This document shows positions 45,341-55,211 of a stretch of DNA of 64,000 nucleotides, piece after piece. The notes beneath the pieces are model-generated. The model was not told the origin of the DNA and did not search any database. It saw nothing but the letters and a program-made list of their open reading frames with translations. The translations under genes and the position numbers were made by a program. The first letter of the stretch is position 1; the number at the start of each line of letters is the position of its first letter. Location: assembly GCA_022792495.1 (NCBI GenBank), contig JAAWBD010000085.1, forward strand, positions 1-64,000. The letters run 5' to 3'. Origin of the DNA: Oscillospiraceae bacterium. GTDB taxonomy: Bacteria > Bacillota > Clostridia > Oscillospirales > Oscillospiraceae.

Positions 45341-47032
45341 TTACAGGGATTTCTTGTACGCCTCCGCCCCGTCCAGCAGCTCTCCCGCACTGTCCAAGGC
45401 CGCCCGGCCCACATGATCGCCGGAGGTAAGTCTTGCCAGCTCGGCCTGCCTTCTTCCCCGATCCAGGGCCTCCACCGCTGTATAGGTACGCCCCTCCCGC
45501 TCCCCCTTCTCCACAGAAAAGTGGACGTCGGCCATGGCGGCCAGCTGGGGCAGGTGGGTAACGCAGAGCACCTGCTTGTGCCGGGCCACCTGGGCCAGCT
45601 TTTCCGCCACCTTCTGGGCCGCCCGGCCGGAGACCCCTGTATCCACCTCGTCAAAAACCAAGGTTCCCACGTCGTCGTTCTCGGCCAGTACATTTTTCAG
45701 CGCCAGCATGATCCGGGCCAGCTCACCCCCTGAGGCGATCCTCTGAATAGGCTTCAGATCCTCCCCCACATTGGCGGACATGAGGAAGCGCACCACATCC
45801 ATGCCGTCGGCGTTTAAGCCGGTTTCATTCTCCACCGGGCCAAACTCCACCCGAAAGCGAACCTTTGGCATATCCAGCTGGGCAAGCTCCCCCTGGATCC
45901 GCTCCTCCAGCGCCGCTCCCGCCTTCTTCCGATCCTCCGAGAGCTTTTGGCCCAAGGCCCTGGCCCTCTCCAAGGCCCTCTCCCGCTCCTCCTCCAGGCG
46001 GAGAAGAGCGTCGCCGGCAAACTGGATCTCGTCCAGCTCCTTCTGACATCGCTCCAGATACTCCAGCATCTCCTCCACGCTGCCGCCGTATTTCTTTTTC
46101 AGCCGGTAGAGCAGATCCAGCCGGCCCTCCAGCTGATCCAGCTCCCCGGGCTCAAAGTCAAAGCCGCCCGAGAGCTCCCGGGCGGAATCGGCCACATCCT
46201 GGGCCTGGCAGCGGCAGTCGGTGAGCCGCTCCCGCAGCTCATCCAATTCAGGGCTTACCCCCGCCACCGCCTCCAACGCCCGCTCCGCCTCCATGAGAAG
46301 GGCCACCGCCCCGGCGCTGTCCTCATCTCCGGAGAGGGCGAAATGGGCCCCCTGGGCCGCCTGGCTAAGGTCAGCGGCGTTGCGAAGGATATCCCTGCGC
46401 TCCCCAAGGGCCTCCTCCTCCCCCGCCGAAAGCTCTGCCCGCTCCAGCTCGCCGATCTGGAACTGGAGGGTATCCACCCGCCTGGCCTTCTCCCCCTCAT
46501 CCATCTGGAGGGAGGCGATCTTCCTATCCAGCCCGGTCAGGGTCTCGTAGGCAGAGCGGAAGGCGGCCAGAGGCTTCTCCGTTCCCCCAAACCGATCCAG
46601 ATACTCCAGATGGCAGCCCTCGTCCAAAAGCTGCTGGCCGTCATGCTGGCCATGGATATTCAGCAGCTGTCTGCCCAATCCCTTCAGCTGGGCCACTGTC
46701 ACCGGACGGCCGTTGACCCGGCAGACATTTTTGCCGTCGGGCATGATCTCCCGCTGAAGGAGCAGCTCCCCGTTCTCATCAGCCTCCAGCCCGTTTTCCT
46801 CCAGCCAGGGCAAAGCCTTCACCCCGGAAAATGTCCCGCTGACCAGGGCGGATCTGGCCCCTGTGCGGATCAGCTCCCGGCTGGTCCGCTCCCCCGTCAC
46901 GGCGCTCATGGCGTCCACCACGATGGACTTGCCCGCTCCCGTCTCTCCGGTCAGGGCGTTGAAGCCGGGGCCAAAGAGGATATCCGCCGACTCAATGACC
47001 GCGATATTTTCGATGTGCAGAACTGATAGCAT
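45341..47032 (-). CDS. recN: DNA repair protein RecN
   Basis: MLSVLHIENIAVIESADILFGPGFNALTGETGAGKSIVVDAM; RIASGGELARIMLALK; VFDEVDTGVSG. Confidence 0.96.
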   Translation of the reverse strand: MLSVLHIENIAVIESADILFGPGFNALTGETGAGKSIVVDAMSAVTGERTSRELIRTGARSALVSGTFSGVKALPWLEENGLEADENGELLLQREIMPDGKNVCRVNGRPVTVAQLKGLGRQLLNIHGQHDGQQLLDEGCHLEYLDRFGGTEKPLAAFRSAYETLTGLDRKIASLQMDEGEKARRVDTLQFQIGELERAELSAGEEEALGERRDILRNAADLSQAAQGAHFALSGDEDSAGAVALLMEAERALEAVAGVSPELDELRERLTDCRCQAQDVADSARELSGGFDFEPGELDQLEGRLDLLYRLKKKYGGSVEEMLEYLERCQKELDEIQFAGDALLRLEEERERALERARALGQKLSEDRKKAGAALEERIQGELAQLDMPKVRFRVEFGPVENETGLNADGMDVVRFLMSANVGEDLKPIQRIASGGELARIMLALKNVLAENDDVGTLVFDEVDTGVSGRAAQKVAEKLAQVARHKQVLCVTHLPQLAAMADVHFSVEKGEREGRTYTAVEALDRGRRQAELARLTSGDHVGRAALDSAGELLDGAEAYKKSL

Positions 47033-47087
47033 AATACCGCTCCCCATCAGATAAAAAAGGTTTTAAGCGCCGCCTCCCGGCCCTCTC

Positions 47088-47540
47088 TCAGCTCAGCATC
47101 TCCCGCACTTCCTCACAGAACTCCGCGGCGGAGTCATTGGTGCGCATAATGAGAATAGTGGTATCATCCCCCGAGAGGGAACCCACCATATCAGGGATCT
47201 CCATACCGTCAATGGCGGCGCCCACAGCGCTGCCCAGACCAGACATGGCCTTGATCACCACAATGTTCTGGGCAAAGTCAAAGGAGATCACGCTCTCCCT
47301 AAAGATCGTCCGCAGCCGGCCGGCGAAGTTGGCCGCTGTCTTGTGGTGAGAGACGGCGTATTTATAGATCCCCCCGGCGGTCAGCTCCTTCACCAGATGG
47401 AGCTGCTTAATATCTCGGGAAATGGTAGCCTGGGTGGTGGAGATCCCCCGGGCCTTCAGCCGCTCCAGAAGCTGCTCCTGGGTCTCGATCTCCTGGGCGG
47501 CGATGATATCCAGAATCTCCTGCTGCCGTGTACTTTTCAC
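47088..47540 (-). CDS. argR: Arginine repressor
   Basis: STRQQEILDIIAAQEIETQEQLLERLKARGISTTQATISRDIKQL. Confidence 0.96.
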   Translation of the reverse strand: MKSTRQQEILDIIAAQEIETQEQLLERLKARGISTTQATISRDIKQLHLVKELTAGGIYKYAVSHHKTAANFAGRLRTIFRESVISFDFAQNIVVIKAMSGLGSAVGAAIDGMEIPDMVGSLSGDDTTILIMRTNDSAAEFCEEVREMLS

Positions 47541-48406
47541 CTGTCATGTCCTCCCAACTTTTGATTGACCACCGTATAGAAGCTCCGGCTGGTCAGCCGG
47601 AGCAATTTCGCTCTGGATTTGGAGCGGTGGATCTCCACCTGGTCGCCGGCCCCCAAGTGGAAGGCCCGCCCCCCGTCCACCGACAGATAGGCGGTTTTCC
47701 GGGACTGGCGGCTCATCCGCACCGCCACCGCCCGGCTCCGATCCAGGACAAAGCTCCTGGCGTGAAGCGCGTGGGGACAGATCGGGGTGACCAGGATATT
47801 CTCCACCGTAGGCTCCACAATGGGCCCCCCGGCGGACATGGCGTAAGCGGTGGAGCCGGTGGGGGTGGAAACGATGACCCCATCCCCGGCAAAGCGGCCC
47901 ACGCTCACCCCGTCGGCCTTCACCTCCAGATCAATGATCCGGGCCACCGCCCCCTTGGTGATCACCGCGTCATTGAGGGCCAGATCCCGGTAGATCGTCC
48001 TCCCCTCCCGGCGGACTGACACGTCCAGCATCATACGCTCCTCTGTGCGGTATTTTCCCTGGGGAAGCCGCTCCAGCAGGGAGAGCTGGTCTGACTCCAG
48101 CTCCGCCATAAAGCCCACGCTGCCCAGATTCACCCCCAGGGCCGGGATCCCGTGGCGCTGGGCGTCCTTGGCGGCGTGGAGGATGGTGCCGTCCCCCCCG
48201 AAGCAGACCAGAAGATCCGCATTCCGAAAGGCCTCCTCCTCCGGGAGAAACTCCAGGTGGGCAGGCACCTCCACATGCTCCCTCTCCAGCTCGAAGGGAA
48301 AGCACATGCAGGTCTCCACCCCCGCCTGCCGCAGCACCCGTTCCGCGTTCTGGGCCGTTTTCAGGCCCTTATCCCGGTAGGGATTGGGGCTCAATACGAT
48401 TTTCAT
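47537..48406 (-). CDS. nadK: NAD kinase
   Basis: LVCFGGDGTILHAAKDA; GVNLGSVGFMAEL; GDGVIVSTPTGSTAYAMSAGGPIV. Confidence 0.96.
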   Translation of the reverse strand: MKIVLSPNPYRDKGLKTAQNAERVLRQAGVETCMCFPFELEREHVEVPAHLEFLPEEEAFRNADLLVCFGGDGTILHAAKDAQRHGIPALGVNLGSVGFMAELESDQLSLLERLPQGKYRTEERMMLDVSVRREGRTIYRDLALNDAVITKGAVARIIDLEVKADGVSVGRFAGDGVIVSTPTGSTAYAMSAGGPIVEPTVENILVTPICPHALHARSFVLDRSRAVAVRMSRQSRKTAYLSVDGGRAFHLGAGDQVEIHRSKSRAKLLRLTSRSFYTVVNQKLGGHDR

Positions 48407-49227
48407 TCGCCATCCTCCCCCCTCGGGTCGTGCTCCGACAGGCAGGCATGGGATCCCTCCACCACAGCGGAAAGCTCCCCCTGCCAGGCCGCCCCCTCCT
48501 CTGTAGAGAGCCAGCCCAGATATTCAATATTGCCCTCCGGCCCCCGGATGGGGGACCAGGTGACCCCCCGGACTGTAAATCCAGCCGCCTGGGCGTGGTC
48601 AAAAAAGTGCTCCAGTACCTCCTGATGTACCCCCCTGTCCCGGACGACCCCCTTCTTCCCCACCTTGTCCTTCCCCGCCTCAAACTGGGGCTTGATCAGG
48701 CACACCCCCTGCCCTCCAGCGGCCATCAGGGGCCGAAGCGGGGGCAGGATCAGGCTCAGGGAGATAAAGGAAACATCCACACTGAAAAAGTCCAGGGAAT
48801 CGGGGATCTGCTCCCGGGTCAGGTAGCGGGCGTTGGTGCGCTCCAGGCAGGCCACCCGGGGATCGCTGCGCAGCTTCCAGGCAAACTGTCCATAGCCCAC
48901 ATCCACAGCATAGACTCTGCCCGCGCCATTCTGGAGCATACAGTCGGTAAATCCCCCGGTAGAGGCCCCAATATCGGCGCAAACCTTCTCCTTCAGGGTG
49001 ATGGGCCAGGTGTCCATGGCCTTCTCCAGCTTATATCCTCCCCGGCTCACATACTTCAGCCCCCCGCCCCGGATCTCCAGGGGTGCCTCGGGATCGGTGG
49101 GAGCTCCCGCCTTGTCCACCTTCTGCCCCTTCACATAGACCTGCCCCGCCATAATGAGAGCCTGGGCCTTCTGCCGGGACTCAATGAGCCCCTTCTCAAC
49201 CAGAAGAACGTCCAGTCGCTTTTTCAA
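48403..49227 (-). CDS. tlyA: TlyA family RNA methyltransferase
   Basis: KKRLDVLLVEKGLIESRQKAQALIMAGQVYVKGQKVDKAG (S4-like); VCADIGASTGGFTDCMLQNGAGRVYAVDVGYGQ. Confidence 0.94.
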   Translation of the reverse strand: MKKRLDVLLVEKGLIESRQKAQALIMAGQVYVKGQKVDKAGAPTDPEAPLEIRGGGLKYVSRGGYKLEKAMDTWPITLKEKVCADIGASTGGFTDCMLQNGAGRVYAVDVGYGQFAWKLRSDPRVACLERTNARYLTREQIPDSLDFFSVDVSFISLSLILPPLRPLMAAGGQGVCLIKPQFEAGKDKVGKKGVVRDRGVHQEVLEHFFDHAQAAGFTVRGVTWSPIRGPEGNIEYLGWLSTEEGAAWQGELSAVVEGSHACLSEHDPRGEDGE

Positions 49228-51064
49228 GGTCGGTCACCTCCTTGATCTGCCGGGCGATGCTCCCGGCGTCCAGATTGTTCATCCGGCGCAGCTGCTCCAC
49301 CGTCCCCTGGGGGGGCACCCGGTCTCCCAGGTTGCGTAAAGTGATATACCTTACTCCCACATTCCCTACAGCCAAGTCGGCCGCGATCCTCCGGCCCACA
49401 CAGTTGAACTCCATAGCCTCCTCGCAGAACCAGAGGGCTTTTGTCTTACTGATCGAGGTCAGAAACACCTCTCCGGCAGGCGTAGGTGTAATGGCATTCA
49501 GCTTTACGACCTCCGCCGAGATCCCCTCCCCCTCCAACAGCTCCGCGGCCTCCAAAAGAGCGTTGATCTGAACCCCATACCCCGCCAGTGTCACATCCCT
49601 GCCGGGCCGGAGCACCGTCACAGGCTGCCCGTCCCAGGAGCCCTGATAGGCCCCCTCTCCCCCTCTGGGGTAACGAACCGCCACAGGCCCCTTGATCTGA
49701 TGTATCGCCTTCTCCAGCATCTGCTCCAGCTCCCGGTAACTCGCCGGGCAAAGCACCGTTATGCCGGGAATGGTATCCAGAAATCCCACGTCAAAAACCC
49801 CGTGGTGGGTCTCGCCGTCCTCCCCCACCAGCCCTGCCCGATCCACGCAGAACACCACATGAAGGTTCTGGAGGGCCACGTCGTGGATCAGCATATCGTA
49901 GGATCGCTGCAAAAAAGTGGAGTAGACAGCAAAAACCGGGATCATCCCCTGCTTGGCCATCCCGGCGCACATGGTGACGGCGTGGCCCTCGGCAATGCCC
50001 ACATCAAAAAACCGCTTGGGAAACCGGCTGGCAAACTCATCCAGCCCCGTCCCCGGCTGCATGGCGGCAGTGACGGCGCAGATCCGCTCATCCTTCTCCG
50101 CCAGGGCGCACAGAGCGCTTCCGAAGGCGGAGGAAAAGCTCCTCCCCCCCTGGGACAAAGCCTTCCCTGTAGCGGGATCAAACCGTCCCACCCCGTGGAA
50201 CCGGTCAGGCTCCGCCTCCGCAGGGGGATACCCCTTCCCCTTCACCGTCCGCACATGGAGCAGTACCGGCCCCTCCAGCTCCCTGGCATAGCGCAGAAGC
50301 TTGGTCAGCCCCCTCACATCATGGCCGTCCACCGGCCCCAAATATGTAAAGCCCATGTCCTCAAACAGAGAACAGGGCAGAAGGGTCTCCTTCACCGCCG
50401 TCTTTACCTTGTGGGTCACCTTGTAGATCCTCCGCCCCAAGGAAAAGGCCTGCATCACCCGGCGGTATCCCTTCTTGAAGCTGAGGTACTGGGGCTTCAG
50501 CCGCTGCCGTGCCAGATGCCGGGCCACCCCACCCATGCTCTGGGTAATGGACATACCATTGTCGTTGAGCACCACCAGCAAAGCCTCGCCGCTGTCCCCC
50601 GCGTCGGAGAGCCCCTCATAGGCCAACCCCCCGGACAGGGCCCCATCCCCCAGCAGGGCCACCACCCGGTAATCCTTCCCCAAAAGCGTCCGGGCCCGGG
50701 CCATCCCCACCGCCGCCGACACCGCCGTGGAGGCGTGTCCCACCACAAAAGAGTCGCACACGCTCTCCCCCGGCTTGGGAAAGCCGGAGAGCCCTCCGAA
50801 GGAACGAAGGGTCTCCATGGCCCCATCCCGACCTGTGAGCATTTTGTGGCAATAGCTCTGGTGCCCCACGTCAAAAACGATCCGATCCCTCTCCGGGGCA
50901 AATACCCGGTGTAGGGCCACCGTCAGCTCCACCGCCCCCAGATTGGAGGCCAGATGTCCCCCAGTCTTGGAGACGGTCTCGATCAAACGCTGCCGAAGCT
51001 GCCCGCAAAGGGCCTCCGCTTCGGCGTCGGTAATGAGATGGAGATTGGAAGGGATATCCAGCAT
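49196..51064 (-). CDS. dxs: 1-deoxy-D-xylulose-5-phosphate synthase
   Basis: GHLASNLGAVELTVALHRVF; DVGHQSYCHKMLTGR; GDGALSGGLAYEGL. Confidence 0.97.
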   Translation of the reverse strand: MLDIPSNLHLITDAEAEALCGQLRQRLIETVSKTGGHLASNLGAVELTVALHRVFAPERDRIVFDVGHQSYCHKMLTGRDGAMETLRSFGGLSGFPKPGESVCDSFVVGHASTAVSAAVGMARARTLLGKDYRVVALLGDGALSGGLAYEGLSDAGDSGEALLVVLNDNGMSITQSMGGVARHLARQRLKPQYLSFKKGYRRVMQAFSLGRRIYKVTHKVKTAVKETLLPCSLFEDMGFTYLGPVDGHDVRGLTKLLRYARELEGPVLLHVRTVKGKGYPPAEAEPDRFHGVGRFDPATGKALSQGGRSFSSAFGSALCALAEKDERICAVTAAMQPGTGLDEFASRFPKRFFDVGIAEGHAVTMCAGMAKQGMIPVFAVYSTFLQRSYDMLIHDVALQNLHVVFCVDRAGLVGEDGETHHGVFDVGFLDTIPGITVLCPASYRELEQMLEKAIHQIKGPVAVRYPRGGEGAYQGSWDGQPVTVLRPGRDVTLAGYGVQINALLEAAELLEGEGISAEVVKLNAITPTPAGEVFLTSISKTKALWFCEEAMEFNCVGRRIAADLAVGNVGVRYITLRNLGDRVPPQGTVEQLRRMNNLDAGSIARQIKEVTDLEKATGRSSG

Positions 51065-51202
51065 AGAAAAAAGTCCCTCTTTTCGAGAAAAAACTAAATC
51101 AAAGAAAAACAGAAGGCAAAGGGAGCCTTTCCGGCGCAGCCAAGTCCCAGTCACAACAAGCCGCTTCCGGCCTCGCCAAAAGCTTTCCCTCCCGCCTTCT
51201 CC

Positions 51203-51667
51203 TCAGCCCCACAAATAGGCCCCGCCCCACCCCACGGCGATCCCCAGCAAGGCCCCCATCAGCACCTGGAGGGGGGTGTGGCCCACCAGCTCCTTCAAAG
51301 CCCGGTCAAAGATCTCCTCCGGCTTCATCTGCGCCCAGTGCTCCATCATATAGTTGAGGATCCGCGCCTGCTTTCCCGTCTCCTGCCGAACGTTGAAGGC
51401 GTCATACATCACCACCACCGCCACTACGGCGGCAATGGCGAAAAGGGCGGAGCGCATTCCATAGAGATACCCCACCGCCGCCGCGCAGGCGCATACGCAG
51501 GCCGAATGGGAGCTGGGCATCCCGCCGCTGGACAGAAGGTGCTGCCAGTCCCACCGCCGCTCGGTGATCAGGGTCACAAACAGCTTCAGCACCTGGGCGG
51601 CCGCCCAGCCCAAAAAAGCCAGATTAATGATCAGATTCCCCGTGAGGAAGTCCACCGCGTTTCTCAT
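51203..51667 (-). CDS. Divergent PAP2 family protein
   Basis: SSGGMPSSHSACVCACAAAVGYLYG; VVMYDAFNVRQETGKQA. Confidence 0.92.
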   Translation of the reverse strand: MRNAVDFLTGNLIINLAFLGWAAAQVLKLFVTLITERRWDWQHLLSSGGMPSSHSACVCACAAAVGYLYGMRSALFAIAAVVAVVVMYDAFNVRQETGKQARILNYMMEHWAQMKPEEIFDRALKELVGHTPLQVLMGALLGIAVGWGGAYLWG

Positions 51668-51679
51668 TTCCGTTCCTCC

Positions 51680-52558
51680 TCAGTTGGTACGGCCCACCAA
51701 AACCCGGGCCAGCTCCTCCAGGAACCATGGCTCTTCAAAGCCGGACAGGGCGTCAATAGCCTCGTCAGTGAGCCGCTCCACCAGCCGCGCGCACTCCTCC
51801 AGCCCCTTCAGGGTCACAAAGGTGGTCTTTTCCGAGCTCACGTCAGAGCCGATGGGCTTGCCCAGGCTGTCCTGGTCTCCCTCCACATCCAGCATATCGT
51901 CCCGGATCTGGAAGGCAAGCCCCAGCTTCTGGGCGTAGGTTCGCACCGCGGCCCGCTCGGTCTCCCCGCCGCCGCCGGCAATGACCCCCAGCTCCGCTGC
52001 GGCGGAGATCAGGGCCCCGGTTTTCAGCTTCTGCAGCTCCTCCACGTCGGCCAGGGTAAGGGCTCTTCCCTCCCCCGCCATATCCAGGGCCTGTCCCCCC
52101 ACCATGCCGGCAGGGCCGGCGGCTTCGGCCAGCACGGCCAGAGCCGCCGCCACCCTCTCCGCCGGAAGATAGGCCCCCGCGCCCAGGGCGGTCTCAAAGG
52201 CGGCGGTGAGCAGTCCATCCCCCGCCAGCACCGCTGTGGCCTCCCCGTAGGCCATATGACAGGTAGGCTTCCCCCGGCGGAGCTCATCATTGTCCATACA
52301 GGGCAGGTCATCGTGGATCAGGGAGTAGGTGTGGATCATCTCCACCGCACAGGCCAGGGACAGGGCGGCCGTGTCCGTTCCTCCGCACAGCCTGCAGCAC
52401 TCCAATGTCAGCACCGGCCGGATCCGCTTCCCCCCCGCCAGAAGGCTGTAATTCATGGCGTCATACAGATCCGCATGAGGCGGACAACCTCGGAAGAGAT
52501 TGCCCAGAGCCCTCTCTACCAGCTCCTTATCCTCTATAAATCGCTCGGTAAATTTCAC
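51680..52558 (-). CDS. ispA: Polyprenyl (farnesyl) diphosphate synthase, GTG start
   Basis: LIHDDLPCMDNDELRRGKPT and FQIRDDMLDVEGD Asp-rich motifs. Confidence 0.94.
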   Translation of the reverse strand: MKFTERFIEDKELVERALGNLFRGCPPHADLYDAMNYSLLAGGKRIRPVLTLECCRLCGGTDTAALSLACAVEMIHTYSLIHDDLPCMDNDELRRGKPTCHMAYGEATAVLAGDGLLTAAFETALGAGAYLPAERVAAALAVLAEAAGPAGMVGGQALDMAGEGRALTLADVEELQKLKTGALISAAAELGVIAGGGGETERAAVRTYAQKLGLAFQIRDDMLDVEGDQDSLGKPIGSDVSSEKTTFVTLKGLEECARLVERLTDEAIDALSGFEEPWFLEELARVLVGRTN

Positions 52559-52791
52559 GATTCCATCTCCTCCATCGGCTCCTCCACCGGGGAGCCGTCT
52601 CCAGCAGGAAACAGCTTGGACACCTTCTGTTCCGCTTGATCCAAGGCCTTGCTGCACTGCTTCATCAGGGCGGTTCCCTCCTCAAAAAGGGTCATGGCCT
52701 CCTCCAGCGGAGAATTCCCCTTCTCCAGCAGTCCCACAATGATCTCCAGCCGGGCCATAGCCTCCTCAAACGTCAGCTTTTTTGCCGCCAT
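52555..52791 (-). CDS. xseB: Exodeoxyribonuclease VII small subunit
   Basis: LTFEEAMARLEIIVGLLEKGNSPLEEAMTLFEEGTALMKQCSKAL. Confidence 0.95.
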   Translation of the reverse strand: MAAKKLTFEEAMARLEIIVGLLEKGNSPLEEAMTLFEEGTALMKQCSKALDQAEQKVSKLFPAGDGSPVEEPMEEMES

Positions 52792-52860
52792 ACCAAGATC
52801 CCCCTCAGGTAAAATTAAAATGAAAGGTGAAAGCCTTTCTGTGACCCTCAAGGACGCCCG

Positions 52861-54099
52861 CTATAACCCCTCCGGTAAGACCGGGCGGGATCCCTTTTCA
52901 TTTTTCATTTTCTTCTTCGCTTCACAGATGATGCTTCCATCTGAAACCCGCAGCTCCAATTCATCTCCGGCCTCCACATCCCCCACCGCCCCAACGATCC
53001 CTCTGGGGCCCTTGGCGATGGTATAGCCCCGTCCCAGCACCTTCAAGGGGCTCAAGGCGTCCAGACTGGCCGCCAGCCGCGCGGCGTCCCGCCGTTCCCG
53101 CTCCAGTAACGCCCGCAAGCCGTAGCCCAGCCTCTCCTGCTGCCGATCCAGCAGCATCCGCCGGTCCTCCACCCAGGTCATGGGATCCCGGAGCAAACGG
53201 TTCTCCCCCATCCGCTCCAGGCGGGCCCGGCTCTCTCCCAGCTGTCTCTCCACCGCCTTCCCCATACGGCGGGTCATGTGGCGGAGGGCTCCGTACTGCT
53301 CGTTCTGATCCGGCACCGCCAGCTCCGCCCCGTTGGAGGGGGTGGAGGCCCGGGCGTCAGCCACATAATCGGCGATGGTCACGTCGGGCTCATGGCCCAC
53401 AGCGGAGATCACAGGGATCCGGGAGGCGTAGATGGCCCGGGCCACCCCCTCGTCGTTGAAGCACCACAGATCCTCCATGGAACCTCCCCCCCGGCCTGTG
53501 ATGATCAGGTCGGCGGCGTCCTGGGCGTTGACCCAGGAAATGGCTCCGGCGATCTCAGCCGGCGCCTCCGCCCCCTGCACCCGGCAGGGGACAACATACA
53601 CCTCCGCCATGGGCCAGCGGGCTCCCAATATCCGGATCATATCCCGCACCGCCGCCCCCGCGGGGGAGGTGACCAGCGCGATCCGCCCGGGATACCGGGG
53701 AAGCTCCTTCTTGTGGGCCTCGTCAAAAAGTCCCTCCGCCTCCAGCCGGGCCTTCAGCGCCTCAAAGGCGGCGTGAAGATCCCCCACCCCATCAGGGGTC
53801 ATGGTGGATACATAGAGCTGGTACGCCCCATCCCTGGGATAGACCGAGACCCGGCCGAAGGCGATCACCTTCATGCCGTTCTGGGGCCGGAAGCGGAGAC
53901 TCATAGCGTCCCGCCGAAACATAACGCAGCGCAGACTCCCCTCCGGATCCTTCAGGGAAAAATAATGGTGCCCCGAGGGGTAGAGCTTATAGTTGGAGAC
54001 CTCCCCCCGGACAAACAGCCCCGACAGGGCCGTATCCATATCCAGCAGGCTCTTCACATGCTCATTGACCTGGGTCACCGAATAGACAGGGTACTTCAT
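52861..54099 (-). CDS. xseA: Exodeoxyribonuclease VII large subunit
   Basis: VYSVTQVNEHVKSLLD; GEVSNYKLYPSGHHYFSLKD; ITGRGGGSMEDLWCFNDE; ADARASTPSNGAEL. Confidence 0.97.
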   Translation of the reverse strand: MKYPVYSVTQVNEHVKSLLDMDTALSGLFVRGEVSNYKLYPSGHHYFSLKDPEGSLRCVMFRRDAMSLRFRPQNGMKVIAFGRVSVYPRDGAYQLYVSTMTPDGVGDLHAAFEALKARLEAEGLFDEAHKKELPRYPGRIALVTSPAGAAVRDMIRILGARWPMAEVYVVPCRVQGAEAPAEIAGAISWVNAQDAADLIITGRGGGSMEDLWCFNDEGVARAIYASRIPVISAVGHEPDVTIADYVADARASTPSNGAELAVPDQNEQYGALRHMTRRMGKAVERQLGESRARLERMGENRLLRDPMTWVEDRRMLLDRQQERLGYGLRALLERERRDAARLAASLDALSPLKVLGRGYTIAKGPRGIVGAVGDVEAGDELELRVSDGSIICEAKKKMKNEKGSRPVLPEGL

Positions 54100-54112
54100 G
54101 CCCTCTTCCCCT

Positions 54113-54271
54113 TTATTCCTGGTTCTCGTTCTTCCAAAGCTCCTTGGCCATTTCCCTCAGCAGATCCTTCACCGCGCTTCGGACTGCCGCCCGGATCACA
54201 CAATAGAGCCCGGCAAAGACCAGCAGGATCACCGCCAGCGCCACCAGCCAGTTCAGCAAGATCTCATTCAT
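54113..54271 (-). CDS. 52-aa single-TM small protein (absent from supplied ORF track)
   Basis: MNEILLNWLVALAVILLVFAGLYCVIRAAVRSAVKDLLREMAKELWKNENQE; start overlaps end of upstream gene. Confidence 0.65.
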   Translation of the reverse strand: MNEILLNWLVALAVILLVFAGLYCVIRAAVRSAVKDLLREMAKELWKNENQE

Positions 54272-55211
54272 CACACTCTCTCCTTTCTCCGCCCATCAGC
54301 CGATGAGCCAAAATCGCCACCCCCATGGCATTGTCGGTAGAATATTGGGGCGGGGCAAATATCCCCTGGCAGAATTCCGTCAACTCATACCGCAACCGGC
54401 GGTTGGAGGCCACCCCTCCCGAGCACAGCAGGGGCAGCCCGGGAAAGCGGTTCTGCGCCTCCACCGTCACCCGGCGGACTGTGTCCGCCACCGTATTCAA
54501 AACAAACCGGGCCACGTGGGCCGGGGCCTCCCCCTTCTCCACCCGGTTCTTCACCTGATTCTCCACCCCGGACAGGGAGAACTCCAGCTGATCCACCTTC
54601 ACCCGAAAGCCCTCCCCAGACTGGGACTGCCGGGACAGCTCGTCCAGGGCCCGGCCCGCCGGAAAGGCAAGGCCCAGCAGGACTCCCGTCCTGTCAATGA
54701 GCTGTCCCGCCGAGATATCGGTGGTGCCGCCGATCCGCTCCGCCCTCATATTGAGCCCCTCCGGCTCCACATAGAGAAGCTCCGTAGTCCCCCCCGACAG
54801 GTGCCAGGCCAGAAAAGGGGCGTTCATCAGCTCCCCCCGTCCCGCCGACCAGGCCGCGGCGGCCAGGTGCCCCTGCTGGTGGGAAACCGAAAAGAAAGGG
54901 ACGTTCAATAGCGCCGAGATGCTCCGTCCCAAACTCTCCCCCGCCAGAAAGCAGGGCATATAAGAGCCCTCCACCGCCCGGGGCCGGGTGGAGGCCGCCA
55001 CGGCGGAGATCCCCTCCAGCAGCCCCACCTCCCGCAGCTGTCCCATCCGCTCCGGCAGGGCCTTTATATGCTGAAACAGGGCCTCAGACTGGCGCAGGCC
55101 CTTCTCTCCGGGCCGAACCTCCAGCAGCTTCCCCTCATTGTATCCCCCCTCCCCGTCAAAGACGGCGGCGGAGGTGGTGTAGTTGCTGGTATCCAGCCCT
55201 AAAACTCTCAC
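54264..55211 (-). CDS. TsaD/Kae1/Gcp family protein (peptidase M22-like)
   Basis: MRVLGLDTSNYTTSAAVF; SHQQGHLAAA metal-binding His pair; LSGGTTELLYV; TDNAMGVAILAHRL. Confidence 0.88.
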   Translation of the reverse strand: MRVLGLDTSNYTTSAAVFDGEGGYNEGKLLEVRPGEKGLRQSEALFQHIKALPERMGQLREVGLLEGISAVAASTRPRAVEGSYMPCFLAGESLGRSISALLNVPFFSVSHQQGHLAAAAWSAGRGELMNAPFLAWHLSGGTTELLYVEPEGLNMRAERIGGTTDISAGQLIDRTGVLLGLAFPAGRALDELSRQSQSGEGFRVKVDQLEFSLSGVENQVKNRVEKGEAPAHVARFVLNTVADTVRRVTVEAQNRFPGLPLLCSGGVASNRRLRYELTEFCQGIFAPPQYSTDNAMGVAILAHRLMGGERRECDE

